From: Cavia porcellus | Lineage: Eukaryota > Chordata > Mammalia > Rodentia > Caviidae | Direction of reading: 5' to 3' | Length of the DNA: 64,000 nucleotides | Assembly (NCBI RefSeq): GCF_034190915.1 | Contig: NW_026947486.1 | Location: 80,270,044 to 80,334,043, forward strand | Shown here: piece by piece, positions 1 to 11,939 of the stretch | Position numbering within the stretch: the stretch's first letter is position 1 | Layout: the number at the start of each line of letters is the position of its first letter | Translations under genes and position numbers: made by a program | Notes under the pieces: model-generated | The model's input: the letters and a program-made list of their open reading frames with translations, nothing else | The model's database searches: none | What the model was told of the DNA's origin: nothing

Positions 1-784
1 AATTTCAAAGGATTCAAGAAAGTAACATACTTATTGATACATTAACTGATTCAACGTGTACATATATATTTTTCCATATACATTATATATTCCATGTGTA
101 CATATATATTAAAATATCACACTGTACATCCTAAACCTATAAAAATATTCATTTGTTGATTTAATTATAATAATCTAAAAAGAAACTAGTTTGTATATTT
201 CTACACGATATACTAAACTTTTGATTCCTGACTAAATACACTTTTCCATACTTTTAAATGTTTTCCAAAGGAAATTAAGCCTCACAACAAATGGAACACT
301 CCATGGACCAAATGAAACCTGTCAATTGTATCTTCAGAGAAATTTCCAAAAGCTTTTATTTTTATATGCACATATCTGTAGTACATAATGAGTATGTGCA
401 TTGTGTGGAGTTGTTACTTGTATATAATGCATTTAATTTTTTTTGTATTCCTTCCTTCCCTCCCCCTTAAAACCATTCTCTCCTACCTGAACTTTTACAA
501 AGACAAATACTTCATGCTATAAAAAGCCAAACTAAAAAACTGCCCAACAGCCAGCCTTCCCATAGGGTAAGGTTATTGGTCTGGGGATAACACCCCTCAC
601 CCCACGTGTACCTGTCACTTCTTCAGCACTCAACAATTCCCCTATTGCTGCATTGAATGCAAAGTATGATGGGCCAATGCCATAGAGTAAACACAGGTTA
701 GCCAAATGCATGGGGACTGCGCCCCTCTCCAAGGAACTGGAGTTAACAGCCTCTCGCCTAAAGTTAGGGAATGAATGAGGCTAT
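1..784. other. AT-rich non-coding stretch
   Basis: No gene is recognised here. The stretch is AT-rich with short TATATA runs near 60-110. Bases 355-480 weakly resemble a repeat seen better at 14.3 and 15.3 kb (a TTTTTAT start, then 'gtagtacataat', then a pyrimidine-rich CCTTCC tract), so a decayed copy of that family is possible. Two short open frames (66 and 65 codons, minus strand) look like chance. Confidence 0.4.
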
Positions 785-842
785 TACACAGCAGTACAGC
801 GTATAACACACACAAGGCCCTGTGTTCCAACTCCAGCACCAG
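785..842 (+). repeat. ID-type SINE relic (3' half)
   Basis: The text reads like the second half of an ID element: a degenerate 'cacacacaaggccctgtgttc' stretch followed by 'ccagcacca', matching the usual ID ending (aaggccctgggttcgatccccagcacc). The 5' half with the A box is not recognisable. Old and diverged. Confidence 0.4.
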
Positions 843-3800
843 TTAATTAAATTTTTAATTGTAGAAAAAAATCAAGGGATAAGGGAAAGAAAGAACTGGA
901 GTGCCACCCGGATCTTAATTACCACATTTAACATTTTAAATTACCGTGAGGGGTGGAAGTTGGTTCTGAGCTGGCAGAATCTGCAACTCCACATTTCTGG
1001 TGCTTTCTGACAGCCAAAATATACCTTTCCCAACTGGAAGCTCACCTAGAACAATTCGGTTTATCATTGCTCCATGGGTGCAGCTACACCAGCAGCAGGC
1101 CTCAGGTTCAGGAGAAAGGCTTATAGATGGAATGGGAAAATGGCCACAGACTGTGGGCCACGGGACAGACCTGCAGGGCCTAGCATCTGAGTCCCAGGGC
1201 CAAAAAACCCTCAGGTCTCACCCTGAATACCAGAATCTGAAGCTCATTGAAAAGTAAATATTTGCTGTCTCTAATCTCAAATATTCACATTGGTTCTGGA
1301 GCATCAGGGTGGTTTTGCAGCCGAGGGGAGCAAGCTAGAACATAACACATATTAGTTATTCCCTGCACCGCCGTCAGGTGTCTGTAACACAGCTCTCAGC
1401 CTCATCTTCCTGAATCTGCTTTCTGGACTAACATGAAATGAGGGGCCCAACGACTTGGCCAGTATCCCTAAATGACTCCCAGTACTATTAGAGTGACACA
1501 AAAGCATCTAGATCTACTGGAATATATATTGTCAGGAGTTAACCACCGATGCCTATGAATCTATCATCACAAGCTTGCATTGTCAAGAGTAGCCTCTGAG
1601 CCACGGGATGGCAATGTGTTAGCCAATAGTGAGTCAGTGCACTTAGCCTCCAGAGGCTTGGAGAAGAGGGGCCTGGCGAGAAGGGCAAGATCAGGCCTGG
1701 AAAGCTGGAGTGGAAGAGCTGCAGAAATGGGAAACGGGCTGTCACAGGAGACACTGAATTTTCCAAAACCAAAGTTGCCCTAGCTCACTGTTTCGTTATC
1801 CTTGGGCTGAATAAGTTCTGCCACAGCTAGGTGACCTGTACCTTTGAAGTGTGCTTTTACTCCACTGCTCAAAAATTGCTCTTCTCTCTGTTCCCTGTGG
1901 TACTGCCCTAGGCTGGGAAACAGAGTACTCAGGATTCTAATCTTTGAATTGTCATTGACTGAGTGATATGAAAAGAATCATTTACCACTTCTGGGCACTG
2001 TCCTCATCTTAAAAATGAAGACATTGTCACCCCCTCCACCATTACAGGACCCTGCCAGTTTAAATTGGTTTTTGTTTTGCTTTGTTTTTCCTTCATCTTT
2101 TTTATACTTATGCAAAATGGTATCACATAATTCAAGACTACTGCTATTTTCTCCCTTCTTCCAAAAGCATAGTCACTACTCTCTTGATAATTGTCCTGTT
2201 GCCTACTGTCATTCTGTGTCTATGAAAATAATGACAACCTAATAATTACCTATCTTGAGCAAAAGCTATATCTACCATAACCAATTCAAAATCTAGACAC
2301 CAAAACTAGTATCCTAGCAACTCATTTGATTAGAGCCAAGTGCCAACATGGCTGTTGGCATGGATTTAAGACCCCCAAGGATCTGAGTGGCTCTGAATAT
2401 ACCCATTTTGACCACTGGCCAAATCTCTCCAACTTATGTAATAAACATATGTATCTATATACAAACTCTAGAATGCAACTGTGAGCTAGAGAGGAGTCTG
2501 TGAATCAAACCTTGGTTTCTGAGCAGCTCTCACTTACAAGGCCAGCTGCTCTTGCCCTCCCTTCATCCTCTTCTGCTGTGCTGTGCCTGCATACTCCACC
2601 TCTTGCAAACTTCCATTTCCCAGGCTGGCTACCCCCTAAGGAGGGAAGCTCCTCTAGTGCATCGCAATTCAAAAAACATCCTATCAGTTAATATTTGTAC
2701 CAGGCACTGTGCTTACTTGGCTCCAGGAGGGGAAAAAAGTTTCTCCCAGAGGACTCTGCACAAAGCTAGCTATAGAATAGGATCTACTTTTTTTCGTTTA
2801 CTGAAACTCTGATAACTTTTAGGTGCTGCAAGAGACTCCAGGCCACTTTTCTGTTGAGGCTCTGGCTCCTTAATCTTGTCAAGCATTCTTTTATATTTTA
2901 TTTCTTTTACTCCTTCATCTCAGATTCAATAAACCATCATTTGAACTTAGGTCAAGACTTCCTCACCTGTATCCATGAGAATAGGTCCTTTGGTTCACTG
3001 AGTTTTCCTTTTCCACCCCAAAGACCTCAGGCTGCCCTGGATCCTTTCCATGAAAAGCAGACATTAAGATGAAGGTGCTCTGAGAAAGGTCTCCTGTGAC
3101 TTTATAAGTAGGGGACTCTAGCACTGAGATCCAGGGAAGAAGGGTTTATTGCTCACCAGGAGCAATAACAAGGACATTCTCTCCCTGATCACCCTTGTCA
3201 TCTCAAAACATTCGCTGTCAACCTCTTCATCATGTGGTCTATCATGAGTTACATGAAGAAAGTCTTGTATTTTCCACAGCAGCCATCTAAGGTCATAGGC
3301 TGTGAGCACAGCAGTTTAATGGGCTTTGAAAACAGGTGCAAGGAGCAAGGAGTGCCAAGGAGCGGCAGTGTCAGGAGCCCAGGTGGTCTCACTGCCAGGA
3401 GAGTGGAAGCATCCTATAGTACTGATCTTGAGAAAGATGTGGAAAAGAGCAGGAGCCACACAACTCCATGCCCAAACCACCTCTCGAGCACCTCCAAATG
3501 GAGGGCTACTCAAAATCCCATGAAACGCACTTCGGTCCTGCAGGTTAGAGACTGCCAGTCCTTATCCACAGGATGATTTCCTAGAGGGGACAGAATTGCA
3601 AATCCAGGTTTATAGGGTGCTTTAAATCTATGCAAGCTAGGATTTTTGACCCATGCAAGTTACAACTAGTAGCTCTGTCCCAGTCTCTCTCTCTGCTCTT
3701 CTGTTACATGAGCATCCTCATTATGCAGCTCTCCTTTCTCAGACTCTTGAGCTGTTTCTCACGAATGCTGCCAAGACAAAGCTACGAGAATGCCACAAAG

Positions 3801-4119
3801 TGACTGCAGCAAGAAGTCTAGAACTACTATGCACACAACAGTAAATCCCACAAATCACTAGGAGTTTCTTTCCAGTGAAATCATTGCTGCTGGGTCGTTT
3901 CCTCTTTAGTGCTTCCTCTTCTTGCCTTTCCAAATCAATTAATCAATAGTTGCAGCAGCTTTGAGAAAAATACCTGCCTTTTTGGTCTAGGGTCTTCACT
4001 CCCTAGTATTCAAGTGATACAAGTAGAGGCTGCAGTGGAAAGAGAAGGAACATGAAAGGCAGAGAAGTTTTGCTGTGTCCAAGCACTGTGCTAAGAGGTT
4101 GACCTGTCTCTGCCTCCGC
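843..4119. other. Non-coding, mostly unique sequence
   Basis: No recognisable gene or complete repeat. Around 1,925-2,035 there is a weak MIR-like stretch (text resembling 'tcatttaccacttctgggc', then 'cctcatcttaaaaatgaagac'). Open frames up to 114 codons occur but none shows family motifs, and they overlap each other on both strands as expected by chance. Confidence 0.45.
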
Positions 4120-4625
4120 CGGTGAAGCAGCAAGTTCTGCCAACCCTGCAAAGGACACCGCTGCATATTCTCTTACACCTGCATTTGCACTAGAGCCCTG
4201 GTTCACACAACTGCGCGAGCTCTCCCGGGACCTCACTGCCACACCCAGAGGCTGCACCATGTCCCAAGTTCGAGCCCCAGAGACCGCGTGCTGTCTGCCT
4301 CCCGCACCTTCCTCACTGCCCTTCTTCACCACAAAAGCCAGGCTACTGTGAGTACATGTCCCTGCTCCGCCAACTCGCAGGCTCTCTGCCACCCTGTACG
4401 CTAGTGGAAGCCGGCCAGCTGCGCCCACCACTTACTCCAGTCCTTCGCGAGCCACAGCAGCCAGCAGCAGTGCTTCTGAGCGAGCTGCTGTCTGATTATA
4501 CACTGCGCCCCCGGGGATGCAGAGGCGGCAGCACAGTGGGTGAGGGCGACTTTGTACTTCAAGCTACCACACGCACAGTTCCAGCCCCCGGGAACAGACT
4601 AGGCAAGCCAAGTTGTTCCTGGAGT
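4120..4625. promoter_or_regulatory. CpG-rich patch, candidate unassigned promoter or CpG island
   Basis: About twenty CpG dinucleotides lie in roughly 500 bases, while the flanks are CpG-poor like most mammalian non-coding DNA. It contains CCCGGGA and CGCGAG boxes and, on the minus strand near 4,492-4,503, a TATA-like 'GTATAATCAG'. Open frames cross it on both strands (142 codons minus at 4,003-4,431; 93 codons plus at 4,356-4,637), but neither shows a recognised domain. CpG retention suggests germline hypomethylation, hence a possible promoter or recently acquired GC-rich insert. No gene start was recognised, so the call is weak. Confidence 0.3.
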
Positions 4626-5314
4626 CCTCCGAACTAGTTCTGGAATGAGTTGGGCTTGTTCCTCACAGTGTTGGGGACTGTCAACGACCCCTTCCCCTTG
4701 ATCTTCAAACCCCTGAACTCCCACAGCATGCTCTTCTTGGCTTCTCTATATCCCTTCAGGACCAATGAGCATTAGTAGTTGAGAATGAAGGTCCTAAGGA
4801 AAAAGTATATATAATCTTTTATCCTTCAGGAAAGGACACTCCAAGGCTTTGGGAAGGAAATGTAAATAGGCAGCTTTCTGGCATTTTTAAACCTTTTAAA
4901 TTGCAGTGGAGTTGTGGTAATGATCTTGAAGAAGATTGGGAGGGTGAGGGCAGAAAGCAAATATAAATAGAAAGGATATAAGAATCTTCTTCTTTATCTG
5001 AATGCTGTTTTTGACCCGTCTAAACTGTTCTTGTTCAAACCTAAGGAAAACTACTGCCAAAAGCATTCTAGATCTACAAACCAAAATATCAAGAATTTGC
5101 TTGAATTTGTGAAATCTTTCCTGCCCTTCAGATGAAAGTCCCTACCAAAGATGACAGGTAGATAATAGGATTCCTGACTCATGCAAGTTACTATTCACAG
5201 CTTTGCCCTAGTCTCTCTCCGTGCCTGTTGGTTACATGTATATATGTACTATGACTTACATTACATAGATTCAGAGGTACAGCTGATCAGAATGTGACTA
5301 CAGAAAACCAAAAG
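4626..5314. other. Non-coding, nothing recognised
   Basis: Unique-looking sequence without a recognisable repeat or gene. A 62-codon minus-strand frame at 4,896-5,084 has no recognisable motif. Confidence 0.4.
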
Positions 5315-5354
5315 TGAGAGAGACAGACAGAGAGAGAGAGAGAGAGAGAGAGAG
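5315..5354. repeat. (GA)n microsatellite
   Basis: A run of GA dinucleotides with a few GACA variants at the left end, seen directly. Confidence 0.9.
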
Positions 5355-5662
5355 CACAAAAATGTGACCTAGCAATTGACTGGAAGACCCAGGAAAGGTG
5401 TTGTTCCCAATCCTAGTTCAGTAAGGGAGTGTCCCTAGCATGGCATCTAAGATATACAGATTTGCAATATTTTGGCTTTGAAGTATCTAGCGAAAGTACA
5501 AGAAGCCAAGCAAATGTAGATGCAGAGTTTTTGTTTTTAAAAACGACTTTGAAGAGTTAAGAATTTTAAAATTCAAGACTTCTCCTGTGCATGCATTTGT
5601 AAGGTAAACACTGACTGGCTAGGTCTATTATGACAACTTTCTAAAGCCAGCTTCCCCATATT

Positions 5663-5774
5663 AAGAAGAAAGAAGAGCGGGGGAGATGAGGAAAAGAAAG
5701 AAGAACAGGAACAGAAACAGAAGAGGAAGGAGAGAGCGGAAGAGGAGGAGGAGAAAAAGGCAAAAGAAAAAAAT
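5663..5774. repeat. Polypurine GA-rich low-complexity tract
   Basis: Nearly pure purine run of AGAAG, GGAAG and GAGGAGG units. It creates a 66-codon Lys/Arg-rich open frame (5,686-5,886) that is a composition artefact and not a gene. Confidence 0.85.
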
Positions 5775-6384
5775 TCAGACTGGGAAACTTCAGGAGATCT
5801 TGGCCAGTCTGGTAACAGATGGCTTATTTTTTCCTTCAGACATAAATAGGCAGCACCCTATTTCTGGAATTTCACTGTGTGAGTAGACTCTGGATCTGGA
5901 CAGTGCCTAGGATCTCCCTCATACGTCAGAGAGGGGAGACGTAAGTGCAAGGGCTGGATTCACATTACAGATTCTGAATTTTCACCTGTGACCAGAATTT
6001 CAAGCTAGAATTCCCTTCTAGCTGAGCTTCATGGCTAATCCTCCATTCTTTATATATGGCTGTGACTTAACCACTTAGTGGGATTTCTATAATTGTGTTT
6101 TTGATCATGATATAATTTCTGGAGAAACTACCCCAGTTGAAATGTCAGTGGGAAGTTAGGAAACACCAGTTTTAATGCTGACCAGGGAAGGAGCCCATTA
6201 GGAAAACATCTGTATTATTCCCCTCTCATTCAAATAGAATATACTCCAAAAACCAGGGGTTTGAGGTTTTTGCTTATACACACTTTGTGATTGTGTGCCA
6301 AATTCCTTCCTTTCATTGCTATGAATAAGCAGGAGCAGAGGGGCCACAGAAAGCTTAGCCTGTAATTCCCAGGCTCATTGACAG

Positions 6385-6480
6385 CTTTCTTCTGGACTCT
6401 TTGTAACACTTGTGGCTAGGACTCTGGAGCCACAGCTAAGTTCAAATTCTGACTCTGGTTAAGTTTCTGAGATGTGATAA
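6385..6480 (+). repeat. MIR SINE relic, 5' part
   Basis: 'ctaggactctggagccacagc' followed by 'ttcaaattctgactctgg' matches the tRNA-like and core start of MIR (aactctggagccagactgcctgggttcaaatcc). The matching 3' half appears about 300 bases downstream (6,785-6,945), so the two may be one MIR split by an insertion or two separate copies. Confidence 0.5.
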
Positions 6481-6784
6481 TTGCATTGTGACTTTGTAGG
6501 AAAAATGTTTTGTTCTTAGGAGACATGCTGAAATATCTAGAAGGAAGATGTGCTGTTTGCCATTTATGTAAGATAGGTCAGACAAATGTATGCTGTGTGG
6601 GTGGAGAGAGAGACAGAGATAGACAGACAGAGAAGAAACACAAAACAATAATAGTAAGTGAATTTTGGTGTCGTGTATATGGGTCCTCATTATGAGAATC
6701 TTTAAAATTGCCTGCAGTTTCAGACAGTCATCTAAACAAAAAGTTGCAGGTAAACTTTTATCTCTGCCTACCCTTATCAATTGT

Positions 6785-6945
6785 GTGGTAGCAAATGACT
6801 TAGTCTTTGCAAACCTGAGTTTCCTTGGCTGCAAAATGAAAACATTAACAGACCTCACCCAAGCGGGTTATTATGAGGATTAAAATGTGAAATACAGTGT
6901 GACCCCTTAGTGTTGTGCCTATCCCTTAGGAAGACTCAATTACTG
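6785..6945 (+). repeat. MIR SINE relic, 3' part
   Basis: The order 'gcaaatgacttagtctttgc', 'ctgagtttccttggctgcaaa', 'gttattatgaggattaaaatg' follows the core and 3' end of MIR. This ancient mammalian SINE depended on L2 for mobility. Decayed and not functional. Confidence 0.6.
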
Positions 6946-7480
6946 ATAAGACTTAACATTATCATACCATTTTATTGGACATTGGACTATATACTATACT
7001 GTCATATTGTTTCAAGGTGTTTCACATGCGTATATTGTGTCTCCTTATCTTAGATTTTAAGCCTACAAAGGACAAGGCGCATTTCTTACATCTGCTATAA
7101 TGTGGACTGAATCACAGACAGTGACTAGAATGTAATGGTACTGCATTTCATGAACTTAATTAGTTTCATAATTCTGGAAAAACTAGTCATGTTCGTGTCC
7201 ATGTGAGAAAGATATCCACATGGTCCTGCTTGTCACTCAACGAAGATTCGTAAACAAAAAACAAAATGTTGTCAAACACTTTTGTTTGTAAACCAAATTA
7301 CTCAAAAACAAAAGCATTTGTGAACTGAGGCAACACTATGCCTTGCTGAGTGACTTCCAGATTATTGTTCTGTGGGATCTGTGGCCATAGCGTTGACTTG
7401 AAAATGATCACATACTCCAAGATCATTAATTATTTATGTTAGCCTAACATAGTGGGGGAAACATGAACAATGATAGAAAG
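6946..7480. other. Non-coding, nothing firm
   Basis: Bases 7,240-7,330 contain repeated 'gtaaac...aaaac' phrases that might be an old DNA-transposon end, but I could not assign them. No gene seen. Confidence 0.35.
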
Positions 7481-7489
7481 AGAACAAAT

Positions 7490-7665
7490 CTAAAAATATA
7501 CTACAATAAAATTTATACAAAGGTGGTTCCCCCAACCCTCTTTCATTCCCCCAGTCTCCCTCTCATAGTATGTTATTGCATTGTACTGTATTTTAGGGCT
7601 GCAGCTGATCACGGGTAATAGAAACTGCAGAAAAAAATAAACCATGGATAAGCGATGATTACTCT
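7490..7665. repeat. Possible Tigger/mariner-type DNA transposon relic
   Basis: The ending 'gaaactgcag...aaaccatggataagcgatgattact' resembles the terminal part of old Tigger-type non-autonomous elements (aaactgcggaaaa...cgcggataaggggggacta). No matching inverted left end was found, so this is a weak call. Confidence 0.3.
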
Positions 7666-9005
7666 ATAAGCATTTGCTAATGGTAGTTACAAACCCAGAC
7701 AATTTGTTCCCCACCCTCTTCTCCTCCTCTGTTTCCATCAGGTAATCTTCAAAGAGATTGGTGTCTCCTGCTGCCTGGCACCTTAGCAGGGGAGGGAGGC
7801 AGAACAGCCAACCAGGAAAGTCACTAGCATGTGTGACAATGATACTTGTTCTTGTGGAGGAGAACAACCAGATTTGGAGAAAGTCTCTATTACATAGAAT
7901 GTTTAAAACCTAGTTTTATTATTTTCAGGTTATATATCCAGTAACACAAACTTGGCTCCAGGTGGGTAATAGGAGACTCTCTTAACTGAGCAAAAAATGA
8001 GAAGAGTTTGTAAACAGATAATGTGAAGTGGTTCTAAACACACCAATTCATCCAACTTCCTGTGTGATTTGCCTGTATTTTGGATTTTGCCTTTCCTAAA
8101 TGGAAACTTGTACTCATATTGAGTCAGGAATGTTGGGTGCAAGGGTGTTCAAGGCCCTTGACAAGTTCTTGTTTTTGATTTCTTCCTTTCTTTTCTCCTG
8201 ACCATGTGAAAATTCTGAAATAAGTCCCTCCTCTCACTTTAGATCCCTGACCTTCAAACTCCCAGAGATATATCAGTACTCAGGAAGAAAGAAGAATCCA
8301 ATTTTCTTTTCTCTTAACTCTAGCCATGGCCAAAGTAATGATTTCCAATCTGAAAATCACCAGGTAAGAGAAAGTACACACAATGATCACTCACCCTGCA
8401 CTCAGGCTAGAGCCTAAAGTAGTGAGGCTCCTGCAGACCACAGCTGCACCTTGGAGTTCGGAACACAGGCAAAGCTGCGCTTTCCCCCACAGGCGGATCT
8501 ATTCTCCACTCCACCATTAGCCCATGGAGCAAAGGCCCACCCAGAGATGCCACTCCACTGGCAGAAGGTGTCTTTTTTGGCACAGCAAATGGAATTTTTA
8601 CCACTTGGTCAAGCAAAGAACTCTTCTGGTTTCCTTGTCCATGTAACTGAGTGGAAAGCAACCTCTGGGTCCAGAATCAGTGATTCCTGCTGGCCTACCC
8701 AAAGAGCCTCTTACTGTTAATTTATTTCCTTCCTCTCTTAACATACTAGAGAAGGAGTTCCAATCCTTTCTCTAGGCTCCTGGAACCCTAAGTGGAATGA
8801 GTGACGGGTCAGTGGGACAAAAAGAAACTTCTAGCCAGGGGAGCTGGCTTCCAAAAACCTCCCCCAAAAGAAAGAAAAAAAATATTAGAAAATTCTAACA
8901 GTATACAAAAGTATAAAATTTTGAAACTTGAAAGCCCATCATTCCCCTTTACCTCCACCAAGTCTTCATCTTTCTTATTATGTTCCTTCCAGAAACAAAA
9001 CACTT
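7666..9005. other. Non-coding, nothing recognised
   Basis: Unique-looking sequence. Overlapping antiparallel open frames of 84 and 89 codons around 8.4-8.7 kb have no motif and mirror each other, which argues against coding. Confidence 0.4.
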
Positions 9006-9096
9006 GGGCTAGGTGTGTACGTCCATGATAGAACACTTGCCTAGAATTTATGAGACCCTGGATTCAGTTCCTACCACTGCACAAAGAAAAAAAAAG
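9006..9096 (+). repeat. ID SINE, older subfamily
   Basis: Starts 'gggctaggtgtgtacgtcca', has the A-box-like region, then 'gatagaacacttgcctagaa' and a B-box-like 'ggattcagttcct', and ends in 'cactgcacaaag' plus an A run. This is the classic ID layout with the anticodon arm 'ttgcctagaa'. It differs from the younger ID subfamily of this window (ttgcaagcagg), so it belongs to an older wave. Confidence 0.7.
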
Positions 9097-9216
9097 ACTT
9101 CCATGCACATATGTGTATGCATATGTGTGTATACATATATTTATTTTGCACACACATATGCATCATTTTATGCTATCTTGTCGGTCTCCCCTTTGCATGC
9201 CAAGTGTCCCTCATAA

Positions 9217-9420
9217 GACATGCATCACTTAATGATGGGGAAGCTTTCTCAGAAATGCATCATTAGGCTACTTTGTAATTGTGAAAACATCACAGAGCTT
9301 GTTTACACAAATTAAGATGGATATGATGGTATTGGGTGAGATACAATCATAAGTATATGATTGTAATCCTATTACATATATTCCACTGCTGACCAAAATA
9401 TTTTTATGTGATGCATGACT
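9217..9420. mobile_element. Short non-autonomous DNA transposon (MITE-like)
   Basis: Left end 'gacatgcatcacttaatga' and right end (read in reverse) 'gtcatgcatcacataaaa' form imperfect terminal inverted repeats about 12-16 bases long. The interior text (atgatggggaagctttctcagaaatgcatcattaggc) resembles a known old mammalian DNA-transposon repeat. It has no transposase frame. A TA pair lies close to each end but is one base out of register on the left, so the target duplication is uncertain. Confidence 0.5.
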
Positions 9421-9904
9421 ACACTTTAAGAACTCATACCAGAAGGTTTTCAAATGATCAAGTGATCTTTGGGAATGAAACTTTGAGAACTAATGCACTG
9501 GCCTCTCTCTTATACTCAATCTCAAAATTTCTGTCCTGTTTTCTTGGTACCTCAGAGCCAGGCAACAACACCTGGGAATAATAATCAAGCCAACAAATCA
9601 ATACATTACCTGTCTCAAGCCACTAAGAGCCTAGGCTTGGCAAAAGAGGGTCTCAACAAGAGGTGATAATGTTGCAAAGTTCCAGCATCATGGTAAAGCC
9701 AATGTAGAGGCTACTTGAGTTGATGTAGAGGGAGGAAAAGTATAGGTCTTCAGGCTACCACTTATAAGTGTCACCCTTTCAGTTACGAAATTACCACTCT
9801 GCTGAATCACTGCCAGCCTCGTAATGACTTTTATGTCTCAGTGTCCACCCACACCATGGCCTGAGAGAAAAGGATAAATAAAGTGATGGCTTTTTTACAT
9901 TGAA
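9421..9904. other. Non-coding, nothing recognised
   Basis: No gene or repeat recognised in this stretch between the MITE-like element and an old 7SL-type SINE relic. Confidence 0.4.
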
Positions 9905-10005
9905 CTTTTTTTGAGATGACGTTTGTAACTCCTGGGCTCAGGTGGTCCTCTTGCCTCAGCACCCTGAGTAGCTAGGCCTACAGGCATGTGTCCCTGTACT
10001 TTGCT
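9905..10005 (-). repeat. 7SL-derived SINE relic (B1-type monomer)
   Basis: In reverse orientation: an A-rich end ('ctttttttgagatgac'), then 'cctgggctcaggtggtcctc', 'ttgcctcagcaccctgagtag' and 'acaggcatgtgtccctgta'. This order matches a 7SL RNA-derived monomer. Diverged. Confidence 0.6.
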
Positions 10006-10011
10006 CTAATT

Positions 10012-10440
10012 TAACTTTTAATTTGAGATAGGCTCATGTGTGGTTATAAGAAATCAAGTGGAGAGCTCTTCTGTGCATCTTACACAGTTTCCCCCATAGA
10101 AATAGCTTACAAAAATATAGTGCAAGGTCAAAAGTAGGATATTGATATTAAAACAATCAAGATGCAGAACATCACCACTACAGAGATCCTTCATATTGTC
10201 CTTTTATAGTGACACCAATTTCCCTCTCACCCTAACCCCCTCCTTAACCCCAGAAAACCACTAATGTGTTTTCTTTTCATAATTTTGTGATTTTGAAATG
10301 TTATATATTAGAATCACACAGTATATAACCTTTGGGGATTTTTTAATTAGCATAATTTTCTGGAGATTCATCCAAGTCATTGCATATATCAATATTCCAC
10401 TCTTCTGTCACTGAACATTCACCTATCGAACCATAGATGG
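10012..10440 (-). mobile_element. Old L1 fragment (L1M-like)
   Basis: Phrases such as 'ccttaaccccagaaaaccactaa', 'agaatcacacagtatataacct' and 'tctggagattcatccaagtca' are the minus-strand signature of the 3' region of old mammalian L1M elements. No open frame survives. Confidence 0.65.
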
Positions 10441-11605
10441 GATCTTTCCATCCAGCCTCCATTTGGATGGGAGGTAAATTTCCTTGAAAATAATGTCAAG
10501 GCTCCCATTCTCCAAGATAGAAACAGAGTCTAAAAACACACATACCAGCTACATCTGCACAGGCTACTGGGATTCAGAATCTAACAATTCACAGAAAGCT
10601 CTGGGGCTTGCCTTGGCCTGGCAAGGTGCTAAGGCTAATTGATACCTTTATAGGGGGTTATGGAAAGGAGGTAGGGAGACTTTTCAGAAACTTGCCCCCA
10701 GATTCCAAAGCAACCAAAGAAATAAATTAGCAACAATGTCCCAGAGTAGAAGGGCTTCTGAACCTACCCCACTCCCATTTTTTTTTAGCCTTCTGGGCAA
10801 GACAGGGGACGAAGACTCACTTATAAGTGACTTCTCAGTTGAAGATGGTTGGTTATCTCTTAGTGAGGAAGGGAGTGGGTTGCATCTTTCCTTCCAAATC
10901 AATATACTTCTGGATCAAATACTTTTCCCCCCAGTGGGACACGGCGCTGGAGAATAAAAACAGCTGATTGGCTGCAGAGGTGCTCTAAATGGAGGGTACC
11001 TGTTGAAAAATGTCTTGGATGCTCTTCACTCTCATCTGATGCAATTTTGGGAGTAACCCCTCTTGAATGCCCCCCTCCAATCCCCAACTTATTCTCACTA
11101 GCTTGAGCATATGTCCAGGACCCCAGACACTGCTCCCCTGGCCCTCCACACGACTTTTTATCTTCGCTCTCTTCTCCCACACTCAGGAAACTGCTTTCTG
11201 GTATGTGATAATTAGAGACACATTTAGATCAACAAAAATTCTGTTGATGTTTATGTTAAAAATTTTCAGAATCACAATATCATGAACCTGTGGGAAAAGA
11301 CATAAGAATTTCAGGAAATCTTTTTATTCTTTTTAATGCTAATAATGGACATTTAGCCACTGTAGCAGATTTTTCAGCCAGGACAACTGTGTCAATCCTT
11401 GTACTGAGAGACCGACCATACAAATGGACAATAGCCAAACCATAGATGACAGCAGAACTCTGACCCACAACCTCTACAGCAAATGCCCCTGAGCAATCAA
11501 GACATGATCAGTCTCACATATCAGAGTCCCTATTTTTTCAGCTCTCTTGTCCTCCCCACAGGAAAAATCAGAGAAAGCAAAATATCTCCTGCAATCCAAA
11601 CACCC
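10441..11605. other. Non-coding, nothing recognised
   Basis: No repeat or gene recognised. Open frames of 73-93 codons around 10.7-11.2 kb overlap on both strands and have no domain. Confidence 0.4.
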
Positions 11606-11620
11606 AGAAAGCCACACTTA

Positions 11621-11924
11621 TAAATATATGTGAAGGTATGGACAGCTATTTTGAAGAAAACAAGAGACATTATGGTATCCATTGTTGACTTTCCTATTGT
11701 CTGGTTTTGAAGTCCTACAATGCTTTCATTCTTTTGTTTTGATTGGTTTTATACTATTTGTGTCTTGTTTGAATTCATTGTGTGTGAAGATACGAACAAC
11801 TATTTCAAAGAAAACAAGAAACATGGTAACCAGTGTTGATTTCCTGTTGTCTTGTTCAGAAATCCTGTGTTGACTGCATTGTTTTGTTTCGATCTGCTTT
11901 GTTTTATTCTCTTTAAAGTAAAAA
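11621..11924 (+). mobile_element. 5'-truncated L1 (3'UTR only) with target duplication
   Basis: The same 15 bases (AGAAAGCCACACTTA) lie at 11,606-11,620 and 11,925-11,939, framing about 304 bases that resemble the 3'UTR of the young L1s in this window ('ggtatccattgttgact', 'gttttgaagtcctacaatg', an ending 'tctctttaaagtaaaa'). Inside, two related units of about 155 bases follow each other, each with 'gacagctatttt'/'gaacaactattt', then 'aagaaaacaagaaaca', then a TTGTTTTG-rich end. Confidence 0.85.
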
Positions 11925-11939
11925 AGAAAGCCACACTTA

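Noticed and set aside
3118..4637. Possible exons suggested by 93-142-codon frames
   Set aside because: No recognised protein family and no convincing splice-site pairs. Frames overlap on both strands. Only the CpG-rich patch was kept as an observation.
5686..5886. Lys/Arg-rich 66-codon frame
   Set aside because: Produced by a polypurine tract. No real protein features.
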